A DNA stretch of 64,000 nucleotides from Cellulomonas fimi ATCC 484 (GCF_000212695.1 NC_015514.1:1054001-1118000); one strand, 5' to 3'; counted from the stretch's first letter, positions 46,785 to 61,293 are shown. Notes: generated by a model not told the origin, from the letters alone. A program made the numbers and translations.

Positions 46785-47075
46785 CCGTGCCCGCGCCGTC
46801 GGGCCCTCATGCGTGCACTCGGACGTACCCCTCGCTGACGCGGGGGAGCGGGCCGGGAGCACCGGGTGGTTCCCCCTCCACCGCGTCACCTCCGTCACGG
46901 AACACCGGACGGGAAGCGCCGCGGAAGACCGGGGCGACACGCCCGGGCGCGGGGGTCGGTGCGGGACTCCAGACCACGGGACGTAGTCGCGCGACGGGCG
47001 ACGACCCCCAGCTTGCCGGCCGTCCAGGGTGACGGGGTCCGGTCGACCAGAGCTCATCCAACAGACGGAGACGTA
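46785..47075 (+). other. long 5' leader of rpsL
   Basis: About 290 transcribed bases precede the rpsL GTG. There is no convincing ORF with ribosome-binding site and no single dominant hairpin that I can see. Whether it carries regulation cannot be told by eye. Confidence 0.4.
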
Positions 47076-47447
47076 GTGCCTACGATCCAGCAGCTGGTCC
47101 GCAAGGGCCGGCAGGCGAAGACGAACAAGTCGAAGACGCCGGCCCTCAAGGGCAGCCCCCAGCGACGCGGTGTGTGCACCCGCGTCTACACCACGACCCC
47201 GAAGAAGCCGAACTCGGCCCTCCGCAAGGTGGCCCGCGTGCGTCTCTCGAGCCAGGTCGAGGTCACCGCGTACATCCCCGGTGTCGGCCACAACCTGCAG
47301 GAGCACTCGATCGTGCTCGTCCGCGGCGGCCGTGTGAAGGACCTCCCGGGTGTCCGCTACAAGATCGTCCGTGGCGCCCTCGACACGCAGGGCGTCAAGA
47401 ACCGCAAGCAGGCGCGTAGCCGCTACGGCGCGAAGAAGGTGGGCTGA
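47076..47447 (+). CDS. rpsL: 30S ribosomal protein S12
   Basis: 123 residues from GTG at 47076 (ACGGAGACG upstream). [12 protein letters not shown] opens it. The streptomycin-site lysines in [13 protein letters not shown] and [12 protein letters not shown] are wild type, so no resistance substitution is present. S12 guards decoding accuracy at the A site. The last base of its stop is the first base of the rpsG ATG. Confidence 0.98.
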   Translation: MPTIQQLVRKGRQAKTNKSKTPALKGSPQRRGVCTRVYTTTPKKPNSALRKVARVRLSSQVEVTAYIPGVGHNLQEHSIVLVRGGRVKDLPGVRYKIVRGALDTQGVKNRKQARSRYGAKKVG

Positions 47448-47917
47448 TGCCTCGTAAGGGTCCGGCCCCGAAGCGGCCGCTGATCTCCGACCCGGTCTAC
47501 GGGTCGCCGGTCGTCACGCAGCTGATCAACAAGGTCCTCCTCGACGGCAAGAAGTCCGTCGCGGAGTCGATCGTCTACGGCGCCCTCGAGGGCGTGCGCG
47601 AGAAGACGCAGGGCGACCCGGTCGTCGTGCTCAAGCGCGCGCTCGACAACGTGCGCCCCTCGCTCGAGGTCCGCTCGCGTCGCGTCGGCGGTGCCACGTA
47701 CCAGGTCCCGGTCGAGGTGCGCCCCGTGCGCCAGACGACCCTGGCCCTGCGCTGGCTCACCGACTACTCGCGCGCCCGTCGCGAGAAGACGATGACCGAG
47801 CGCCTCATGAACGAGATCCTGGACGCCTCGAACGGCCTGGGTGCCGCGGTCAAGCGCCGCGAGGACATGCACAAGATGGCCGAGTCCAACAAGGCGTTCG
47901 CGCACTACCGCTGGTAA
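47447..47917 (+). CDS. rpsG: 30S ribosomal protein S7
   Basis: 156 residues, the normal length. [22 protein letters not shown], the [24 protein letters not shown] core and the C-terminal [15 protein letters not shown] are typical. S7 nucleates the 30S head and in E. coli represses the str operon. Start overlaps the rpsL stop by one base (TGATG), implying coupled translation. Confidence 0.98.
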   Translation: MPRKGPAPKRPLISDPVYGSPVVTQLINKVLLDGKKSVAESIVYGALEGVREKTQGDPVVVLKRALDNVRPSLEVRSRRVGGATYQVPVEVRPVRQTTLALRWLTDYSRARREKTMTERLMNEILDASNGLGAAVKRREDMHKMAESNKAFAHYRW

Positions 47918-48010
47918 TCCCAGCCGGTCGCCGCGCCCCGTCCGTGCTGCTCAGCAGGTGCGGGCGGGGCGGCGGCACCACCACAAGCCAACCGACAAGG
48001 GGCAACTCAC

Positions 48011-50113
<2,103 letters not shown>

Positions 50114-50235
50114 TCCCACAGGTCGACACCTGTAGTTCCATCACACAAACCGACCCGTAGGACCGCACGCCTCGCGACTACCGTCCCGGTAGCCGCAGAC
50201 GGGCACTCTCTACCAAGTCCTGAGGAGGACACCCA

Positions 50236-51429
<1,194 letters not shown>

Positions 51430-51457
51430 TCCCCGCCCCTCGGGGCTGATCGCTGCA

Positions 51458-51493
51458 CGAAGGGCCCGGGAGCTTCGGCTCCCGGGCCCTTCG
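51458..51493. terminator. strong UUCG-capped terminator after tuf
   Basis: A perfect 16-bp stem (51458-51473 with 51478-51493; arm CGAAGGGCCCGGGAGC) is closed by a TTCG tetraloop. It lies between convergent tuf and the small lipoprotein gene. Confidence 0.9.
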
Positions 51494-51523
51494 CCGTCCG
51501 CGGCGGCGGTGCCCCGGACGGCG

Positions 51524-51916
51524 TCAGTGGGAGTCGGGGTACATCGCCTCGCCGTCGCCGTCGAGGTCCTGGCACAGGCCGTACGCCTCGTCGTCGCCGA
51601 AGCTGGCGACGCAGTCGGCGTAGCCCTCCACGTGCCGGAACGTGCCGTCGACGGTCGCGTCCGTGCAGTCGGGGTCGCCCGCGGCCGGGTCGCACGGGTC
51701 GCCGGGCCGGACGGTGGCCGACGGTGCGGGCGCCGGCTCGGCAGGCGTGCTCGCGGTGGGCGTCGGCGTGGGCGAGGCCGCCGGGGCGGGTGCAGACGTC
51801 GTCGCCGCCGTGGCTGAGGCGGACGTCGTCGCGGCGGGCGTCCCGGCGGTGCAGGCGGCAAGGGTGAGGACGGCGGCGAGCGCGACGGCGGTGCGCCCGA
51901 GCAGCGGTGAGGTCAT
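51524..51916 (-). CDS. small cysteine-containing lipoprotein, unknown function
   Basis: 130 residues. The signal peptide ends in lipobox LAAC with Cys22. A Thr/Ala/Pro/Ser-rich linker of about 45 residues leads to a compact C-terminal region with four cysteines ([39 protein letters not shown]). DLDGDGE resembles a calcium-binding loop. It should be anchored outside the membrane. It interrupts the usually continuous tuf-rpsJ order and is on the opposite strand, so it is probably an insertion with its own promoter. Confidence 0.78.
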   Translation of the reverse strand: MTSPLLGRTAVALAAVLTLAACTAGTPAATTSASATAATTSAPAPAASPTPTPTASTPAEPAPAPSATVRPGDPCDPAAGDPDCTDATVDGTFRHVEGYADCVASFGDDEAYGLCQDLDGDGEAMYPDSH

Positions 51917-51969
51917 GCGCCGAACCGTACTGGCCGGCGTGCTGTGGGGGAGCGCACAGCGGAGCGCGA

Positions 51970-51999
51970 TTGGAGTATCCGCGGTCCGTCTGGCAGACT
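51970..51999 (+). promoter_or_regulatory. weak candidate promoter of the S10 operon
   Basis: TTGGAG (51970-51975) and CAGACT (51994-51999) are spaced by 18 bases. TACAAG just downstream is an alternative -10. About 220 leader bases follow before rpsJ, in which I see no clear ORF. The rest of the 310-base gap after the lipoprotein gene holds nothing I can name. Confidence 0.35.
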
Positions 52000-52226
52000 G
52001 TACAAGTTGCCCGCTGGGGGTGGTGTGCCTACGTGCGCCCGACCGGCAGGGCAGACAGACGTGGAGAGCGTCCGGACCCCGGGGTCACCCGGAGGTGGAC
52101 GCTCGACTACAACCACCGACCTCGTGCCGGAGACGGTACGCAGCGCAGAGGTGCGTCGCGAAAAGCGACACGCCCGAGTGCGGGGGTCGGACGGACCGGT
52201 TCGAAGAGAGAGAAGTAGACGACGCC

Positions 52227-52535
52227 ATGGCGGGACAGAAGATCCGCATCCGGCTCAAGTCCTACGACCACGAGGTCATCGACAGCTCGGCGCGCAAGAT
52301 CGTCGACACGGTGACTCGCGCTGGTGCGTCGGTCGTGGGTCCGGTGCCGCTGCCGACGGAGAAGAACGTCTTCTGCGTCATCCGGTCGCCCCACAAGTAC
52401 AAGGACAGCCGCGAGCACTTCGAGATGCGCACGCACAAGCGGCTGATCGACATCATCGACCCCACGCCGAAGGCCGTCGACTCGCTCATGCGTCTCGACC
52501 TGCCTGCGGACGTGAACATCGAGATCAAGCTCTGA
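52227..52535 (+). CDS. rpsJ: 30S ribosomal protein S10
   Basis: 102 residues: [27 protein letters not shown] at the start, [36 protein letters not shown] in the loop. S10 sits in the 30S head and also works as NusE in antitermination. AGAGAGAAG precedes the ATG. First gene of the S10 cluster; rplC follows after 22 bases. Confidence 0.98.
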   Translation: MAGQKIRIRLKSYDHEVIDSSARKIVDTVTRAGASVVGPVPLPTEKNVFCVIRSPHKYKDSREHFEMRTHKRLIDIIDPTPKAVDSLMRLDLPADVNIEIKL

Positions 52536-52557
52536 CGCTGGGAAGGAACTGATCTTC

Positions 52558-53217
52558 ATGGTTACCCAGCAGAACGCGCGCCCCGTCACGGCGCTGCTCG
52601 GCACCAAGCTCGGCATGACGCAGCTCTGGGACGACAACGGTCGTCTCGTGCCCGTCACCGTGGTTGCGGTCGGCACCAACGTCGTGACGCAGGTCCGCTC
52701 CGCTGAGACCGACGGCTACGCCGCTGTGCAGCTCGCCTTCGGCGAGATCAAGCCGACCAAGGTCACCAAGCCGCTCAAGGGCCACTTCGAGAAGGCCGGC
52801 GTCACGCCGCGCCGGCACGTGGCCGAGATCCGTACGTCGGACGCCGCCGAGTTCACGCTCGGTCAGGAGCTCACGGCCGCCGCCTTCGAGGCCGGCCAGC
52901 TCGTCGACGTCATCGGGACGACCAAGGGCAAGGGCACCGCCGGTGTCATGAAGCGCCACGGCTTCGCCGGCGTGAGCGCGTCCCACGGTTCGCACCGCAA
53001 CCACCGCAAGCCGGGCTCGATCGGTGGCGCGTCGACGCCGTCGCGCGTGTTCAAGGGCCTGCGCATGGCCGGTCGGATGGGCAACGCCCGTCAGACCACC
53101 CAGAACCTGACCGTGCACGCGGTCGACGCCGAGCGGGGTCTCCTGCTCGTCAAGGGTGCCGTTCCCGGCCCCAAGGGTGGCGTCGTCGTCGTGCGTTCCG
53201 CTGTGAAGGGTGCGTGA
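52558..53217 (+). CDS. rplC: 50S ribosomal protein L3
   Basis: 219 residues. [26 protein letters not shown] opens the globular part. The long loop reaching the peptidyl transferase centre ([33 protein letters not shown], read in parts) is intact. An early assembly protein of the 50S subunit. GGAAGGAA lies before the ATG. Confidence 0.98.
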   Translation: MVTQQNARPVTALLGTKLGMTQLWDDNGRLVPVTVVAVGTNVVTQVRSAETDGYAAVQLAFGEIKPTKVTKPLKGHFEKAGVTPRRHVAEIRTSDAAEFTLGQELTAAAFEAGQLVDVIGTTKGKGTAGVMKRHGFAGVSASHGSHRNHRKPGSIGGASTPSRVFKGLRMAGRMGNARQTTQNLTVHAVDAERGLLLVKGAVPGPKGGVVVVRSAVKGA

Positions 53218-53222
53218 CCTCC

Positions 53223-53912
53223 ATGAGCGACACGCTGACGGTCGACGTCCTCGACCCGCAGGGCAAGAAGGCCGGCCAGGCCGAGCTGCCCGCGGACGTC
53301 TTCGACGTGCAGACCAACGTCCCGCTGATCCACCAGGTCGTCGTCGCCCAGCTCGCCGCGGCGCGCCAGGGCACCCACGACACCAAGACGCGTGGTGAGG
53401 TCCGCGGTGGCGGCAAGAAGCCGTACAAGCAGAAGGGCACCGGTCGCGCCCGCCAGGGTTCGACGCGTGCTCCGCAGTTCGCCGGTGGTGGCGTCGTGCA
53501 CGGCCCCACGCCGCGCGACTACACGCAGCGCACCCCGAAGAAGATGAAGGCCGCGGCGCTCCGCGGTGCTCTCTCGGACCGCGCCCGTGCCGGCCGCGTG
53601 CACGTCGTCTCGGGCTTCGCCCCGGGCACGGCGCCGTCGACGAAGTCCGCTCTCGCCGTCCTCGACAACCTGTCGGGCCGCAAGAACGTGCTGGTCGTCG
53701 TCGAGCGTCAGGACGAGATCACGTGGAAGTCGCTGCGGAACGTCGAGCGGGTGCACCTGCTGGTCGCCGACCAGCTCAACACCTACGACGTGCTGATCTC
53801 TGACGACGTCGTGTTCACGCAGGGCGCCCTCGACGCGTTCCTGGCCGGCCCCGCCAAGGGTGCCAAGGCCGTGGCGAGCGAGTCCGAGGCCGCCGAGGAG
53901 GAGACGAAGTGA
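53223..53912 (+). CDS. rplD: 50S ribosomal protein L4
   Basis: 229 residues from ATG 53223; a GTG at 53214 overlapping the rplC stop would add three residues. The exit-tunnel loop [19 protein letters not shown] and the flanking [19 protein letters not shown] are typical. L4 lines the nascent-chain tunnel and in E. coli regulates the S10 operon. The acidic C-terminal tail ([11 protein letters not shown]) is unremarkable. It overlaps rplW as GTGA. Confidence 0.97.
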   Translation: MSDTLTVDVLDPQGKKAGQAELPADVFDVQTNVPLIHQVVVAQLAAARQGTHDTKTRGEVRGGGKKPYKQKGTGRARQGSTRAPQFAGGGVVHGPTPRDYTQRTPKKMKAAALRGALSDRARAGRVHVVSGFAPGTAPSTKSALAVLDNLSGRKNVLVVVERQDEITWKSLRNVERVHLLVADQLNTYDVLISDDVVFTQGALDAFLAGPAKGAKAVASESEAAEEETK

Positions 53913-54211
53913 CCACCGTCGGCAAGGACCCCCGCGACATCCTGATCGCGCCGGTCGTGTCCGAGAAGAGCTACGGCCTTCTGGACGAGGGGAAGTACAC
54001 CTTCCTCGTCGACCCGCGCGCCAACAAGACCGAGATCAAGATCGCCGTCGAGCAGGTGTTCGGCGTGAAGGTCGAGTCGGTCAACACCGCGAACCGCCAG
54101 GGCAAGGCCCGTCGGACCCGGTTCGGCATCGGCCGCCGCAAGGACACGAAGCGTGCGATCGTCACCCTCCGCGAGGGCACGATCGACATCTTCGGCGGAC
54201 CGGTCGGCTGA
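53909..54211 (+). CDS. rplW: 50S ribosomal protein L23
   Basis: 100 residues from GTG overlapping the rplD stop. [38 protein letters not shown], then the basic loop [28 protein letters not shown]23 lies at the tunnel exit and docks trigger factor and SRP. Confidence 0.97.
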   Translation: MTTVGKDPRDILIAPVVSEKSYGLLDEGKYTFLVDPRANKTEIKIAVEQVFGVKVESVNTANRQGKARRTRFGIGRRKDTKRAIVTLREGTIDIFGGPVG

Positions 54212-54236
54212 GCGGCCCGGAAGGATCTGAGGACTC

Positions 54237-55073
<837 letters not shown>

Positions 55074-55085
55074 TAGGAGCCCGAG

Positions 55086-55367
55086 ATGCCTCGCAGCCTC
55101 AAGAAGGGCCCGTTCGTCGACGGCCACCTCCAGAAGAAGGTCGACGCTCAGAACGAGGCCGGTACGAAGAACGTCATCAAGACGTGGTCCCGCCGTTCGG
55201 TCATCACCCCGGACTTCCTGGGCCACACGTTCGCGGTGCACGACGGGCGCAAGCACGCGCCGGTGTTCGTCACGGAGTCGATGGTCGGGCACAAGCTCGG
55301 CGAGTTCGCTCCGACGCGGACGTTCCGCGGCCACGAGAAGGACGACCGGAAGGGCCGTCGCCGCTGA
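55086..55367 (+). CDS. rpsS: 30S ribosomal protein S19
   Basis: 93 residues: [19 protein letters not shown] at the start, [30 protein letters not shown] and [18 protein letters not shown] later. It binds S13 in the 30S head. It lies 12 bases after rplB. Confidence 0.98.
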   Translation: MPRSLKKGPFVDGHLQKKVDAQNEAGTKNVIKTWSRRSVITPDFLGHTFAVHDGRKHAPVFVTESMVGHKLGEFAPTRTFRGHEKDDRKGRRR

Positions 55368-55418
55368 CCTCGGTCAGCGTGTGACGCCCTGACGGCAGAG
55401 ACAAGAAGGCAGGACACA

Positions 55419-55787
55419 ATGGAAGCCAAGGCGAAGGCGCGGTTCGTCCGCGTCACGCCCCAGAAGGCCCGGCGCGTCGTGGACCTCATCCGTGGCAAGC
55501 AGGCCGGGGAGGCCGTGGCGGTGCTGAAGTTCGCGCCGCAGGCCGCCGCCGAGCCCGTCCTCAAGACGGTGCAGTCCGCGATCGCGAACGCGGTCGAGGG
55601 GGCCAAGCGCAACAGCGAGCGGCTCGACGAGGCGAACCTCTACGTCGCCGAGGTGTTCGTGGACGAGGGGCCGACGCTCAAGCGGTTCCGTCCGCGGGCG
55701 CAGGGGCGGGCCAGCCAGATCCTCAAGCGCACGAGCCACATCACCGTGGTCGTCGCGGAGCGCGAGACGAAGGGACGGACCCGATAG
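55419..55787 (+). CDS. rplV: 50S ribosomal protein L22
   Basis: 122 residues: [23 protein letters not shown], and the tunnel hairpin region [21 protein letters not shown]. It lines the exit tunnel with L4; no macrolide-resistance insertion is seen. The final base of its TAG is the first of the rpsC GTG. Confidence 0.98.
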   Translation: MEAKAKARFVRVTPQKARRVVDLIRGKQAGEAVAVLKFAPQAAAEPVLKTVQSAIANAVEGAKRNSERLDEANLYVAEVFVDEGPTLKRFRPRAQGRASQILKRTSHITVVVAERETKGRTR

Positions 55788-56623
55788 TGGGACAGAAGGT
55801 CAACCCGCTCGGGTACCGCCTGGGCATCACCACCGACCACCGGTCGCGCTGGTTCGCCGACTCGACGAAGCCGGGTCAGCGGTACCGCGACTACGTCCGC
55901 GAGGACGTGCAGATCCGCAAGCTCATGAGCACGGGTCTCGAGCGCGCCGGCATCGCGAAGGTCGAGATCGAGCGCACGCGTGACCGCGTCCGCGTCGACA
56001 TCCACACCGCCCGCCCGGGCATCGTCATCGGGCGTCGTGGCGCGGAGGCCGACCGCATCCGCGGCGAGCTCGAGAAGCTCACGGGCAAGCAGGTCCAGCT
56101 GAACATCCTCGAGGTCAAGAACGCCGAGATCGAGGCTCAGCTGGTCGCCCAGGGCATCGCCGAGCAGCTCGCGAGCCGCGTGTCGTTCCGTCGCGCGATG
56201 CGCAAGGGCATCCAGTCGGCCCAGCGCGCGGGTGCCAAGGGCATCCGGGTGCAGGTCTCCGGCCGCCTCGGCGGCGCGGAGATGAGCCGCACGGAGTTCT
56301 ACCGCGAGGGTCGTGTGCCGCTGCACACGCTCCGCGCGAACATCGACTACGGCTTCTTCGAGGCCCGCACGACCTTCGGCCGCATCGGCGTGAAGGTGTG
56401 GGTCTACAAGGGCGACGTCACCGAGAAGGAGTTCGCCCGCGAGCAGGCGACCCAGGCCCCGCGCCCGGCCCGTGGCCCGCGCGGTGACCGTGGCGAGCGT
56501 GGCGACCGTGGCCCCCGTGGCGGCGGCCGTCGCGAGCGCACCTCGGACGCCCCTCTCGAGGCCCCCGCGACCGAGGCCGCTCCCGCGGCGGAGACCTCGG
56601 CTGAGACCGGAACGGAGGCCTGA
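55787..56623 (+). CDS. rpsC: 30S ribosomal protein S3
   Basis: 278 residues from [27 protein letters not shown] opens it, and the KH domain has [25 protein letters not shown]. The conserved core ends near 210 ([12 protein letters not shown]). A tail of about 65 residues follows: Arg/Gly/Asp repeats ([14 protein letters not shown]) and then an Ala/Glu/Thr-rich end. Such tails are frequent in actinobacterial S3, and this one resembles an RNA-binding RGG segment. S3 forms part of the mRNA entry helicase. Confidence 0.98.
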   Translation: MGQKVNPLGYRLGITTDHRSRWFADSTKPGQRYRDYVREDVQIRKLMSTGLERAGIAKVEIERTRDRVRVDIHTARPGIVIGRRGAEADRIRGELEKLTGKQVQLNILEVKNAEIEAQLVAQGIAEQLASRVSFRRAMRKGIQSAQRAGAKGIRVQVSGRLGGAEMSRTEFYREGRVPLHTLRANIDYGFFEARTTFGRIGVKVWVYKGDVTEKEFAREQATQAPRPARGPRGDRGERGDRGPRGGGRRERTSDAPLEAPATEAAPAAETSAETGTEA

Positions 56624-56626
56624 GCC

Positions 56627-57043
56627 GTGCTCATCCCGCGCCGACTCAAGCACCGCAAGCAGCACCACCCCGGGCGCTCCGGCGCCGCGACCGGTGGCAC
56701 GTCGATCTCGTTCGGTGAGTACGGCATCCAGGCTCTCGAGCCCGCCTACGTCACGAACCGGCAGATCGAGGCTGCGCGTATCGCCATGACCCGCCACATC
56801 AAGCGTGGTGGGAAGGTCTGGATCAACATCTACCCGGACCGTCCCCTCACGAAGAAGCCCGCCGAGACCCGCATGGGTTCCGGCAAGGGCTCGCCCGAGT
56901 GGTGGATCGCCAACGTCAAGCCCGGCCGAGTGATGTTCGAGCTCGCCGGCGTCCCGGAGCCGCTCGCTCGCGAGGCCATGCGCCGCGCGCAGCACAAGCT
57001 CCCGATGAAGACCCGTTTCGTGGTTCGCGAGGGTGGTAACTGA
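56627..57043 (+). CDS. rplP: 50S ribosomal protein L16
   Basis: 138 residues: [23 protein letters not shown], the [35 protein letters not shown] loop, and the C-terminal [15 protein letters not shown]. It organises the A-site region of 23S rRNA. The TGA shares a base with the rpmC ATG. Confidence 0.98.
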   Translation: MLIPRRLKHRKQHHPGRSGAATGGTSISFGEYGIQALEPAYVTNRQIEAARIAMTRHIKRGGKVWINIYPDRPLTKKPAETRMGSGKGSPEWWIANVKPGRVMFELAGVPEPLAREAMRRAQHKLPMKTRFVVREGGN

Positions 57044-57282
57044 TGGCTATCGGAACCAAGGACCTGGCTCCCACCGAGCTGGACGCCTTCGACGACGAGA
57101 AGCTGGTCGCCGAGCTGAAGAAGGCCAAGGAGGAGCTGTTCAACCTCCGCTTCCAGTCCGCGACCGGTCAGCTCGAGAGCCACGGCCGTCTGAAGGCCGT
57201 CCGCCGCGACATCGCCCGGATCTACACGATCCTGCGCGAGCGCGAGCTCGGCATCCGTACCGCTCCGACCGTGGGCGAGTGA
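57043..57282 (+). CDS. rpmC: 50S ribosomal protein L29
   Basis: 79 residues, two long helices: [35 protein letters not shown] and [21 protein letters not shown]. It lies by the tunnel exit with L23. Overlaps rplP by one base; rpsQ follows after seven. Confidence 0.97.
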   Translation: MAIGTKDLAPTELDAFDDEKLVAELKKAKEELFNLRFQSATGQLESHGRLKAVRRDIARIYTILRERELGIRTAPTVGE

Positions 57283-57289
57283 GGGCAGC

Positions 57290-57574
57290 ATGAACGAGAA
57301 GAGCACCACCGCCACGGCGGAGCACCGCGCGTACCGCAAGACGCGCCGCGGCTACGTCGTCAGCGACAAGATGGACAAGACCGTCGTGGTCGAGGTCGAG
57401 GACCGGGTCAAGCACCCGCTCTACGGCAAGGTCATCCGACGCACCAGCAAGGTCAAGGCGCACGACGAGCAGGGCTCGGCCGGCATCGGTGACCTCGTCC
57501 TGATCATGGAGACCCGCCCGCTGTCCGCGACCAAGCGGTGGCGTCTGGTGGAGATCCTCGAGAAGGCCAAGTAA
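57290..57574 (+). CDS. rpsQ: 30S ribosomal protein S17
   Basis: 94 residues. The OB-fold core ([59 protein letters not shown]) is standard; the first dozen residues are a Thr/Ala-rich extension. Last gene before a 149-base structured spacer separating the S10 and spc groups. Confidence 0.97.
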   Translation: MNEKSTTATAEHRAYRKTRRGYVVSDKMDKTVVVEVEDRVKHPLYGKVIRRTSKVKAHDEQGSAGIGDLVLIMETRPLSATKRWRLVEILEKAK

Positions 57575-57590
57575 GACCCAGCACCACCCA

Positions 57591-57661
57591 AGTTGCCCAC
57601 GGGCGGCGGGGGTGACCCCGCGAGGGAGCACCCCCGCCGCGACGTGTGCATCACGGCAACT
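57591..57661 (+). other. nested inverted repeat between rpsQ and rplN
   Basis: An inner 12-bp stem (57603-57614 with 57629-57640; arm GCGGCGGGGGTG) lies inside an outer 7-bp pair, AGTTGCC (57591-57597) with GGCAACT (57655-57661). The inner stem has terminator strength but no U-tract. It marks the S10/spc border and may act as partial terminator, processing site or regulatory fold. Confidence 0.6.
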
Positions 57662-57723
57662 ATCCGTATGGCCAGGCTCGGCGGCCACCGTCCGAGAACC
57701 CGCCAGACGACAGGAGTAGGTAG

Positions 57724-58092
57724 ATGATCCAGCAGGAGTCGCGACTGCGTGTCGCTGACAACACGGGTGCGAAGGAGATCCTCTGCATCCGTGTGCTCGG
57801 CGGCTCCGGCCGCCGCTACGCCGGCATCGGTGACGTCATCGTCGCCACCGTCAAGGACGCGATCCCGGGCGGCAACGTCAAGAAGGGCGACGTCGTCAAG
57901 GCCGTCGTCGTGCGCACCCGCAAGGAGCGCCGCCGTCCGGACGGCTCGTACATCAAGTTCGACGAGAACGCCGCCGTGATCCTCAAGAACGACGGGGAGC
58001 CCCGTGGCACCCGCATCTTCGGCCCGGTCGGGCGCGAGCTGCGCGACAAGAAGTTCATGAAGATCATCTCGCTGGCTCCGGAGGTGCTCTGA
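57724..58092 (+). CDS. rplN: 50S ribosomal protein L14
   Basis: 122 residues: [36 protein letters not shown] and [29 protein letters not shown]. It bridges to the 30S subunit and is the site of RsfS silencing. CAGGAGTAG before the ATG; first gene of the spc group. Confidence 0.98.
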   Translation: MIQQESRLRVADNTGAKEILCIRVLGGSGRRYAGIGDVIVATVKDAIPGGNVKKGDVVKAVVVRTRKERRRPDGSYIKFDENAAVILKNDGEPRGTRIFGPVGRELRDKKFMKIISLAPEVL

Positions 58093-58094
58093 CC

Positions 58095-58436
58095 ATGGCC
58101 AAGATCAAGAAGGGCGACCTCGTCCTCGTCATCTCGGGTCGCGACAAGGGCAAGCAGGGCCGTGTGCTCGAGGTGCTCACCGAGACGCAGCGCGTCGTCG
58201 TCGAGGGCGTCCAGCGCGTGCAGAAGCACGTCAAGGCCGGCCAGACGCAGCGCGGCACCCGTACGGGCGGCATCGAGACGGTCGAGGCCCCCATCCACAT
58301 CAGCAACGTGATGCTCGTCGACCCGGAGACCAAGAAGGGCACCCGGGTCGGCTACCGCACCGAGCAGGTCGAGCGTGACGGTCGTACCCGGACGGTCCGC
58401 GTCCGCGTCGCCAAGCGTTCCGGTAAGGACATCTGA
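58095..58436 (+). CDS. rplX: 50S ribosomal protein L24
   Basis: 113 residues. KOW motif in [24 protein letters not shown], then [19 protein letters not shown] and [29 protein letters not shown]. It starts 50S assembly. Two bases after rplN; stop shares one base with rplE. Confidence 0.98.
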   Translation: MAKIKKGDLVLVISGRDKGKQGRVLEVLTETQRVVVEGVQRVQKHVKAGQTQRGTRTGGIETVEAPIHISNVMLVDPETKKGTRVGYRTEQVERDGRTRTVRVRVAKRSGKDI

Positions 58437-59002
58437 TGACCGAGATCACCGCTCCGGCCCAGCCGCGTCTCAAGACCCGCTACGCCGAGGAGATCAAGCC
58501 GGCGCTCAACACCCAGTTCGGCTACGACAACATCAACCGGGTCCCGCGCCTGGTGAAGGTCGTCGTGAACATGGGTGTCGGCGAGGCCGCCAAGGACTCC
58601 AAGCTCATCGACGGCGCGATCCGCGACCTGACCCAGATCACGGGCCAGAAGCCGCAGGTCACCAAGGCCCGCAAGTCCATCGCGCAGTTCAAGCTGCGTG
58701 AGGGCATGCCGATCGGCGCGCACGTCACGCTGCGCGGCGACCGCGCCTGGGAGTTCCTGGACCGCCTGCTGTCGACCGCGCTGCCGCGCATCCGCGACTT
58801 CCGCGGCCTGTCGGCCACGCAGTTCGACGGTCACGGCAACTACACGTTCGGCCTCACGGAGCAGTCGATGTTCCACGAGATCGACCAGGACAAGATCGAC
58901 CGCGTCCGTGGCATGGACATCACGATCGTGACGACGGCCGACAACGACGACGAGGGTCGCGCTTTCCTCAAGCTCCTCGGCTTCCCGTTCAAGGAGAACT
59001 GA
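58436..59002 (+). CDS. rplE: 50S ribosomal protein L5
   Basis: 188 residues: [74 protein letters not shown] and [26 protein letters not shown]. Binds 5S rRNA and contacts P-site tRNA. Ends two bases before the S14 gene. Confidence 0.98.
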   Translation: MTEITAPAQPRLKTRYAEEIKPALNTQFGYDNINRVPRLVKVVVNMGVGEAAKDSKLIDGAIRDLTQITGQKPQVTKARKSIAQFKLREGMPIGAHVTLRGDRAWEFLDRLLSTALPRIRDFRGLSATQFDGHGNYTFGLTEQSMFHEIDQDKIDRVRGMDITIVTTADNDDEGRAFLKLLGFPFKEN

Positions 59003-59004
59003 CC

Positions 59005-59190
59005 ATGGCGAAGACCGCTCTGATCAACAAGGCTGCCGCCAAGCCGAAGTTCGCGGTGCGTGCCTACACGCGCTGCCAGCGCTGCGGCCGTCCGCACTCG
59101 GTGTACCGCAAGTTCGGCCTGTGCCGGATCTGCGTGCGGGAGATGGCCCACCGCGGCGAGCTCCCCGGCGTCACCAAGAGCAGCTGGTAA
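59005..59190 (+). CDS. rpsZ: 30S ribosomal protein S14 type Z (zinc-binding)
   Basis: 61 residues, the short zinc form. Cys24, Cys27, Cys40 and Cys43 (RCQRCG...GLCRICVRE) make a complete zinc site. The C-terminus reads [15 protein letters not shown]. Being the zinc-dependent paralogue, it may have a zinc-free counterpart elsewhere under zinc control. It contrasts with L33 in this window, which lacks one ligand. Confidence 0.98.
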   Translation: MAKTALINKAAAKPKFAVRAYTRCQRCGRPHSVYRKFGLCRICVREMAHRGELPGVTKSSW

Positions 59191-59220
59191 GACCCCCAGT
59201 ACGAACCGATCGTCGGTAGG

Positions 59221-59247
59221 TCCCGGGCCCGCGCAGCGGGTCCGGGA
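59221..59247 (+). other. hairpin between rpsZ and rpsH
   Basis: TCCCGGGCCCGC (59221-59232) pairs with GCGGGTCCGGGA (59236-59247) across a three-base loop, 12 bp with one G-T pair. It fills most of the 86-base spacer and could mediate processing or translational control; S8 is the known repressor of spc operons elsewhere. Confidence 0.5.
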
Positions 59248-59276
59248 TACCCCGGCGAGAAAGGGCTGAGGCCCCC

Positions 59277-59675
59277 ATGACCATGACCGACCCGATCGCA
59301 GACTTCCTCACGCGTCTGCGCAACGCGAACTCGGCGCACCACGACACGGTGTCGATCCCGTTCTCGAAGCTCAAGTCGCACGTCGCGGAGATCCTGCAGG
59401 CCGAGGGCTACATCCAGGGCTGGACCGTCGAGGACGCCCCCGTGGGCAAGAACCTCGTCGTCACCCTGAAGTACGGCCCCAACCGCGAGCGTGCGCTCGC
59501 CGGCCTCAAGCGCGTGTCGAAGCCCGGCCTGCGCGTGTACGCCAAGTCGACCAACCTGCCCAAGGTGCTCGGCGGCCTGGGCGTGGCCATCCTGTCCACG
59601 TCCTCCGGTCTCCTCACCGACAAGCAGGCCGCCAAGAAGGGCGTGGGTGGGGAAGTCCTCGCCTACGTCTGGTAA
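59277..59675 (+). CDS. rpsH: 30S ribosomal protein S8
   Basis: 132 residues: [32 protein letters not shown] and the C-terminal rRNA-binding [26 protein letters not shown]. It is central to 30S platform assembly. GAGAAAGGG precedes the ATG. Confidence 0.98.
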   Translation: MTMTDPIADFLTRLRNANSAHHDTVSIPFSKLKSHVAEILQAEGYIQGWTVEDAPVGKNLVVTLKYGPNRERALAGLKRVSKPGLRVYAKSTNLPKVLGGLGVAILSTSSGLLTDKQAAKKGVGGEVLAYVW

Positions 59676-59699
59676 TCCCGAGACGGAAAGGAGCTAGCC

Positions 59700-60239
59700 A
59701 TGTCTCGTATCGGCAGAGTCCCCGTTTCGGTCCCGACCGGCGTGGACGTCAACATCGACGGTGCTGTCGTGACGGTGAAGGGGCCCAAGGGCACCCTCTC
59801 GCACACGGTCGCCGCCCCCATCGAGGTCGCGCGTGACGAGGCCGGTGCCCTGGTGGTCACCCGCCCCAACGACGAGCGCCTGTCGCGCTCGCTGCACGGC
59901 CTGACGCGCACGCTCCTGGCGAACCTCGTCACGGGCGTCACCGAGGGCTACACGAAGAAGCTCGAGATCGTCGGCACCGGTTACCGCGTGACGGCGAAGG
60001 GTACGGACCTCGAGTTCGCGCTCGGCTTCAGCCACCCGGTCGTCGTCACGCCGCCGGAGGGCATCACCTTCGTCGTCGAGGCCCCGACCCGCTTCTCGGT
60101 GCAGGGCATCGACAAGCAGCAGGTCGGCGAGGTCGCCGCGAACATCCGCAAGATCCGCAAGCCCGAGCCGTACAAGGGCAAGGGCGTGCGGTACGCGGGC
60201 GAGAACGTGCGCCGCAAGGTCGGAAAGGCTGGGAAGTAA
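59700..60239 (+). CDS. rplF: 50S ribosomal protein L6
   Basis: 179 residues: [57 protein letters not shown] and the C-terminal [25 protein letters not shown]. Two domains of one fold near the sarcin-ricin loop. GAAAGGAG upstream; rplR follows after three bases. Confidence 0.98.
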   Translation: MSRIGRVPVSVPTGVDVNIDGAVVTVKGPKGTLSHTVAAPIEVARDEAGALVVTRPNDERLSRSLHGLTRTLLANLVTGVTEGYTKKLEIVGTGYRVTAKGTDLEFALGFSHPVVVTPPEGITFVVEAPTRFSVQGIDKQQVGEVAANIRKIRKPEPYKGKGVRYAGENVRRKVGKAGK

Positions 60240-60242
60240 GCC

Positions 60243-60614
60243 ATGGCGATCAGCATCAAGGGCAAGGGCAAGACGATCGCCCGCCAGCGCCGGCACCTGC
60301 GCCTGCGCAAGAAGGTCGTGGGCTCGGCTGCTCGGCCGCGCCTCGTCGTCACCCGCTCCGCCCGTCACATCACGGCCCAGGTCGTGGACGACGGCATCGG
60401 CCAGACCATCGCGTCGGCGTCGACCCTCGAGGTCGACCTGCGCGGCGCCGAGGGCGACAAGTCCGCCAAGGCCCGCAAGGTCGGCGAGCTCGTCGCCGAG
60501 CGCGCGAAGGCCAAGGGCATCGACGCGGTCGTCTTCGACCGCGGCGGCAACAAGTACCACGGCCGGGTGGCCGCGGTCGCCGACGGTGCCCGCGAGGGTG
60601 GTCTGGCGCTGTGA
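60243..60614 (+). CDS. rplR: 50S ribosomal protein L18
   Basis: 123 residues. A basic N-terminus ([45 protein letters not shown]) and the 5S rRNA-binding fold ending [24 protein letters not shown]. It forms the central protuberance with L5 and 5S rRNA. Confidence 0.98.
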   Translation: MAISIKGKGKTIARQRRHLRLRKKVVGSAARPRLVVTRSARHITAQVVDDGIGQTIASASTLEVDLRGAEGDKSAKARKVGELVAERAKAKGIDAVVFDRGGNKYHGRVAAVADGAREGGLAL

Positions 60615-60645
60615 CGACGTACACCGGGAAGAAGAGGACTCACTG

Positions 60646-61293
60646 ATGGCTGCTCCTGCACGCAGCAACACCGGTGCCCAGGGCGGCACCGGCGGCGACC
60701 GCCGCGACGGCGGCCGTCGTGACGGTGGACGTCGTCAGGACGCCGCCGAGAAGAGCGCGTTCGTCGAGCGCGTCGTGACCATCAACCGTGTGGCCAAGGT
60801 CGTCAAGGGTGGTCGCCGCTTCAGCTTCACCGCGCTCGTCGTGGTGGGCGACGGTGACGGCACGGTCGGCGTCGGCTACGGCAAGGCCAAGGAGGTGCCC
60901 GCGGCGATCGCCAAGGGTGTCGAGGAGGCGAAGAAGAACTTCTTCCGCGTCCCCCGCATCCAGGGCACCATCCCGCACCCCATCCAGGGTGAGGCCGCCG
61001 CCGGAGTCGTGTTCCTGCGTCCGGCGTCGCCGGGTACCGGTGTGATCGCCGGTGGTCCCGTCCGCGCCGTCCTGGAGTGCGCCGGCATCCACGACGTCCT
61101 GAGCAAGTCGCTCGGCTCGTCGAACGCGATCAACATCGTGCACGCGACGGTCGCGGCCCTGCGTGGCCTCGAGCAGCCGGAGGCCGTGGCCGCGCGCCGT
61201 GGCCTGCCGGTCGAGCACGTCGTCCCGGCTGCGCTCCTGCGGGCGCAGGCCGAGGGCCGTGCCGCCGCGGCGACCGAGAAGGTGGGTGCCTGA
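60646..61293 (+). CDS. rpsE: 30S ribosomal protein S5
   Basis: 215 residues from the ATG at 60646 (GAAGAGGA upstream). The first about 40 residues are a Gly/Arg/Asp-rich extension ([17 protein letters not shown]). The core has [36 protein letters not shown] and the [29 protein letters not shown] segment. It guards fidelity at the mRNA channel; no spectinomycin change is evident. Stop shares a base with rpmD. Confidence 0.97.
   Translation: MAAPARSNTGAQGGTGGDRRDGGRRDGGRRQDAAEKSAFVERVVTINRVAKVVKGGRRFSFTALVVVGDGDGTVGVGYGKAKEVPAAIAKGVEEAKKNFFRVPRIQGTIPHPIQGEAAAGVVFLRPASPGTGVIAGGPVRAVLECAGIHDVLSKSLGSSNAINIVHATVAALRGLEQPEAVAARRGLPVEHVVPAALLRAQAEGRAAAATEKVGA

Noticed and set aside
47160..47370. Possible streptomycin-resistance change in rpsL
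   Set aside because: Both key lysine positions are wild type.
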